Below, in pieces: positions 7,474 through 8,031 of a stretch of DNA of 8,031 bases. The notes under the pieces are model-generated. The model did no database searches and was not told the DNA's origin. It was given only the letters and a program-made list of their open reading frames with translations. Positions within the stretch are counted from its first letter, which is position 1. Every line of letters starts with the position of its first letter. This stretch comes from Proteobacteria bacterium UBA4457 (GTDB taxonomy: Bacteria > Pseudomonadota > Gammaproteobacteria > Ga0077536). The translations under genes were made by a program, and so were the position numbers. The stretch spans positions 149 to 8,179 of the forward strand of contig DGOV01000014.1 in assembly GCA_002390205.1 (NCBI GenBank), in the 5' to 3' direction.

Positions 7474-7923
7474 CTAATAATTCACTAAATTTGACCGCTC
7501 TATTTCCTCGAAAGGAATTTCTAGAATCTCGCCATCCACAGTGACTGAAATTGCATTGTCAGACACTAAAGATAGTGTGCCTTTTACTCGCCGTCTACCG
7601 TCTACTAGAGTTCTCATCCTAACTTTAACGGATTCGCCAACATATCTTGAATGCTGCTCCAATGTAAACAGCGGGCGATTTATACCGGGCGATGACATTT
7701 CTAGAGTATAACCTCCTCGAACAGCATCCTCGACGTCTAACACATCACTGACGTGCCTACTCACGAGTTCGCAATCTTTCGCGGAAATACCGTTATCGTG
7801 GTCTATATAAACCCTTATCAATAACCCCTCCCCTCCTCTAAGTCTCTCAATGCCTAACAATTCATAGTCAAGCCCTGAGACTATGGGCTGTAACAACTCG
7901 AGCAACTTATCAGACAATATCAT
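7474..7923 (-). CDS. rimP: Ribosome maturation factor RimP
   Basis: Binds free 30S precursors and helps late assembly of the 30S head and the central pseudoknot region. With the ATG at 7923-7921 the protein has 149 residues (E. coli 150). The N-terminal alpha/beta domain covers about 1-80, with YELLGIERLRGG at 20-31, LLIRVYID at 34-41, DVEDAVRGGYTLEMSSPGINRPLF at 63-86 (the most conserved block of the family), and a C-terminal Sm-like beta-barrel from about 90 to 149. A longer in-frame ATG at 7956 would put its first codons inside the upstream terminator hairpin, so it is rejected. GGAG at 7929-7926 is only 2 nt from the chosen ATG, but 8 nt from a TTG at 7917-7915. A TTG start giving MSDKLLELLQ (147 residues) is therefore a serious alternative and resembles the N-termini of other gammaproteobacterial RimP proteins. 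Confidence 0.95.
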   Translation of the reverse strand: MILSDKLLELLQPIVSGLDYELLGIERLRGGEGLLIRVYIDHDNGISAKDCELVSRHVSDVLDVEDAVRGGYTLEMSSPGINRPLFTLEQHSRYVGESVKVRMRTLVDGRRRVKGTLSLVSDNAISVTVDGEILEIPFEEIERSNLVNY

Positions 7924-7939
7924 CACTCCATTCTGAAAC

Positions 7940-7963
7940 AAAAAAGCCCCGATCACCCGGGGC
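7940..7963 (-). terminator. Intrinsic terminator between tRNA-fMet and rimP
   Basis: Minus-strand GCCCCG (7963-7958) pairs with CGGGGC (7951-7946) around a 6-nt loop GGTGAT, and six U residues (7945-7940) follow directly. AAAGG before the stem could extend pairing into the U-tract. It begins 12 nt after the encoded CCA of the tRNA and ends 16 nt before the rimP ATG. No separate promoter is visible between it and rimP, so it probably ends part of the tRNA transcripts and lets the rest read on into the operon. Confidence 0.85.
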
Positions 7964-7975
7964 CTTTGAAAAACA

Positions 7976-8031
<56 letters not shown>

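Noticed and set aside
7924..7956. Eleven-residue longer RimP starting at 7956
   Set aside because: The added codons would cover the terminator hairpin loop, second arm and U-tract, and have no counterpart in the family.

Overview
This window is one stretch of the conserved translation/transcription operon metY-rimP-nusA-infB-rbfA-truB-rpsO-pnp, entirely on the minus strand and read from right to left. The gene order, the metY-type initiator tRNA upstream of rimP, and a NusA with two C-terminal acidic repeats point to a gammaproteobacterium. The sequence is moderately AT-rich with no codon-usage break that I can see. It could be an uncultivated or marine lineage, but the genus cannot be named from the sequence alone.

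Layout in transcription order. The right edge cuts into a tRNA-fMet gene (7976-8031). A strong intrinsic-terminator-like hairpin with six U residues follows at once. Next come rimP (30S maturation factor), a 54-nt gap carrying a 10-bp hairpin, nusA (transcription elongation/antitermination factor) and infB (initiation factor IF2), which overlaps the nusA stop by 8 nt. rbfA (30S cold-shock maturation factor, TTG start) and truB (tRNA Psi55 synthase, GTG start) follow. A 116-nt gap then holds a good sigma70-type promoter ahead of rpsO (ribosomal protein S15). An 86-nt gap with a stem-loop follows, and then pnp (polynucleotide phosphorylase), cut by the left edge after codon 487.

The genes work together. 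The tRNA and IF2 serve initiation, RimP, RbfA and S15 build the 30S subunit, TruB modifies tRNA, NusA controls RNA polymerase and PNPase degrades RNA. The intergenic structures (terminator, hairpin before nusA, promoter before rpsO, hairpin before pnp) sit at the places where this operon is regulated in Escherichia coli, but their sequences need their own testing.

I found no mobile element, CRISPR array, toxin system or unknown gene, and no new biological system. The most noteworthy points are a roughly 27-residue insertion in the NusA N-terminal domain, the hairpin just upstream of the nusA ribosome binding site, the metY-rimP terminator, and non-ATG starts for rbfA and truB. There is no gene-free stretch over 300 bases.
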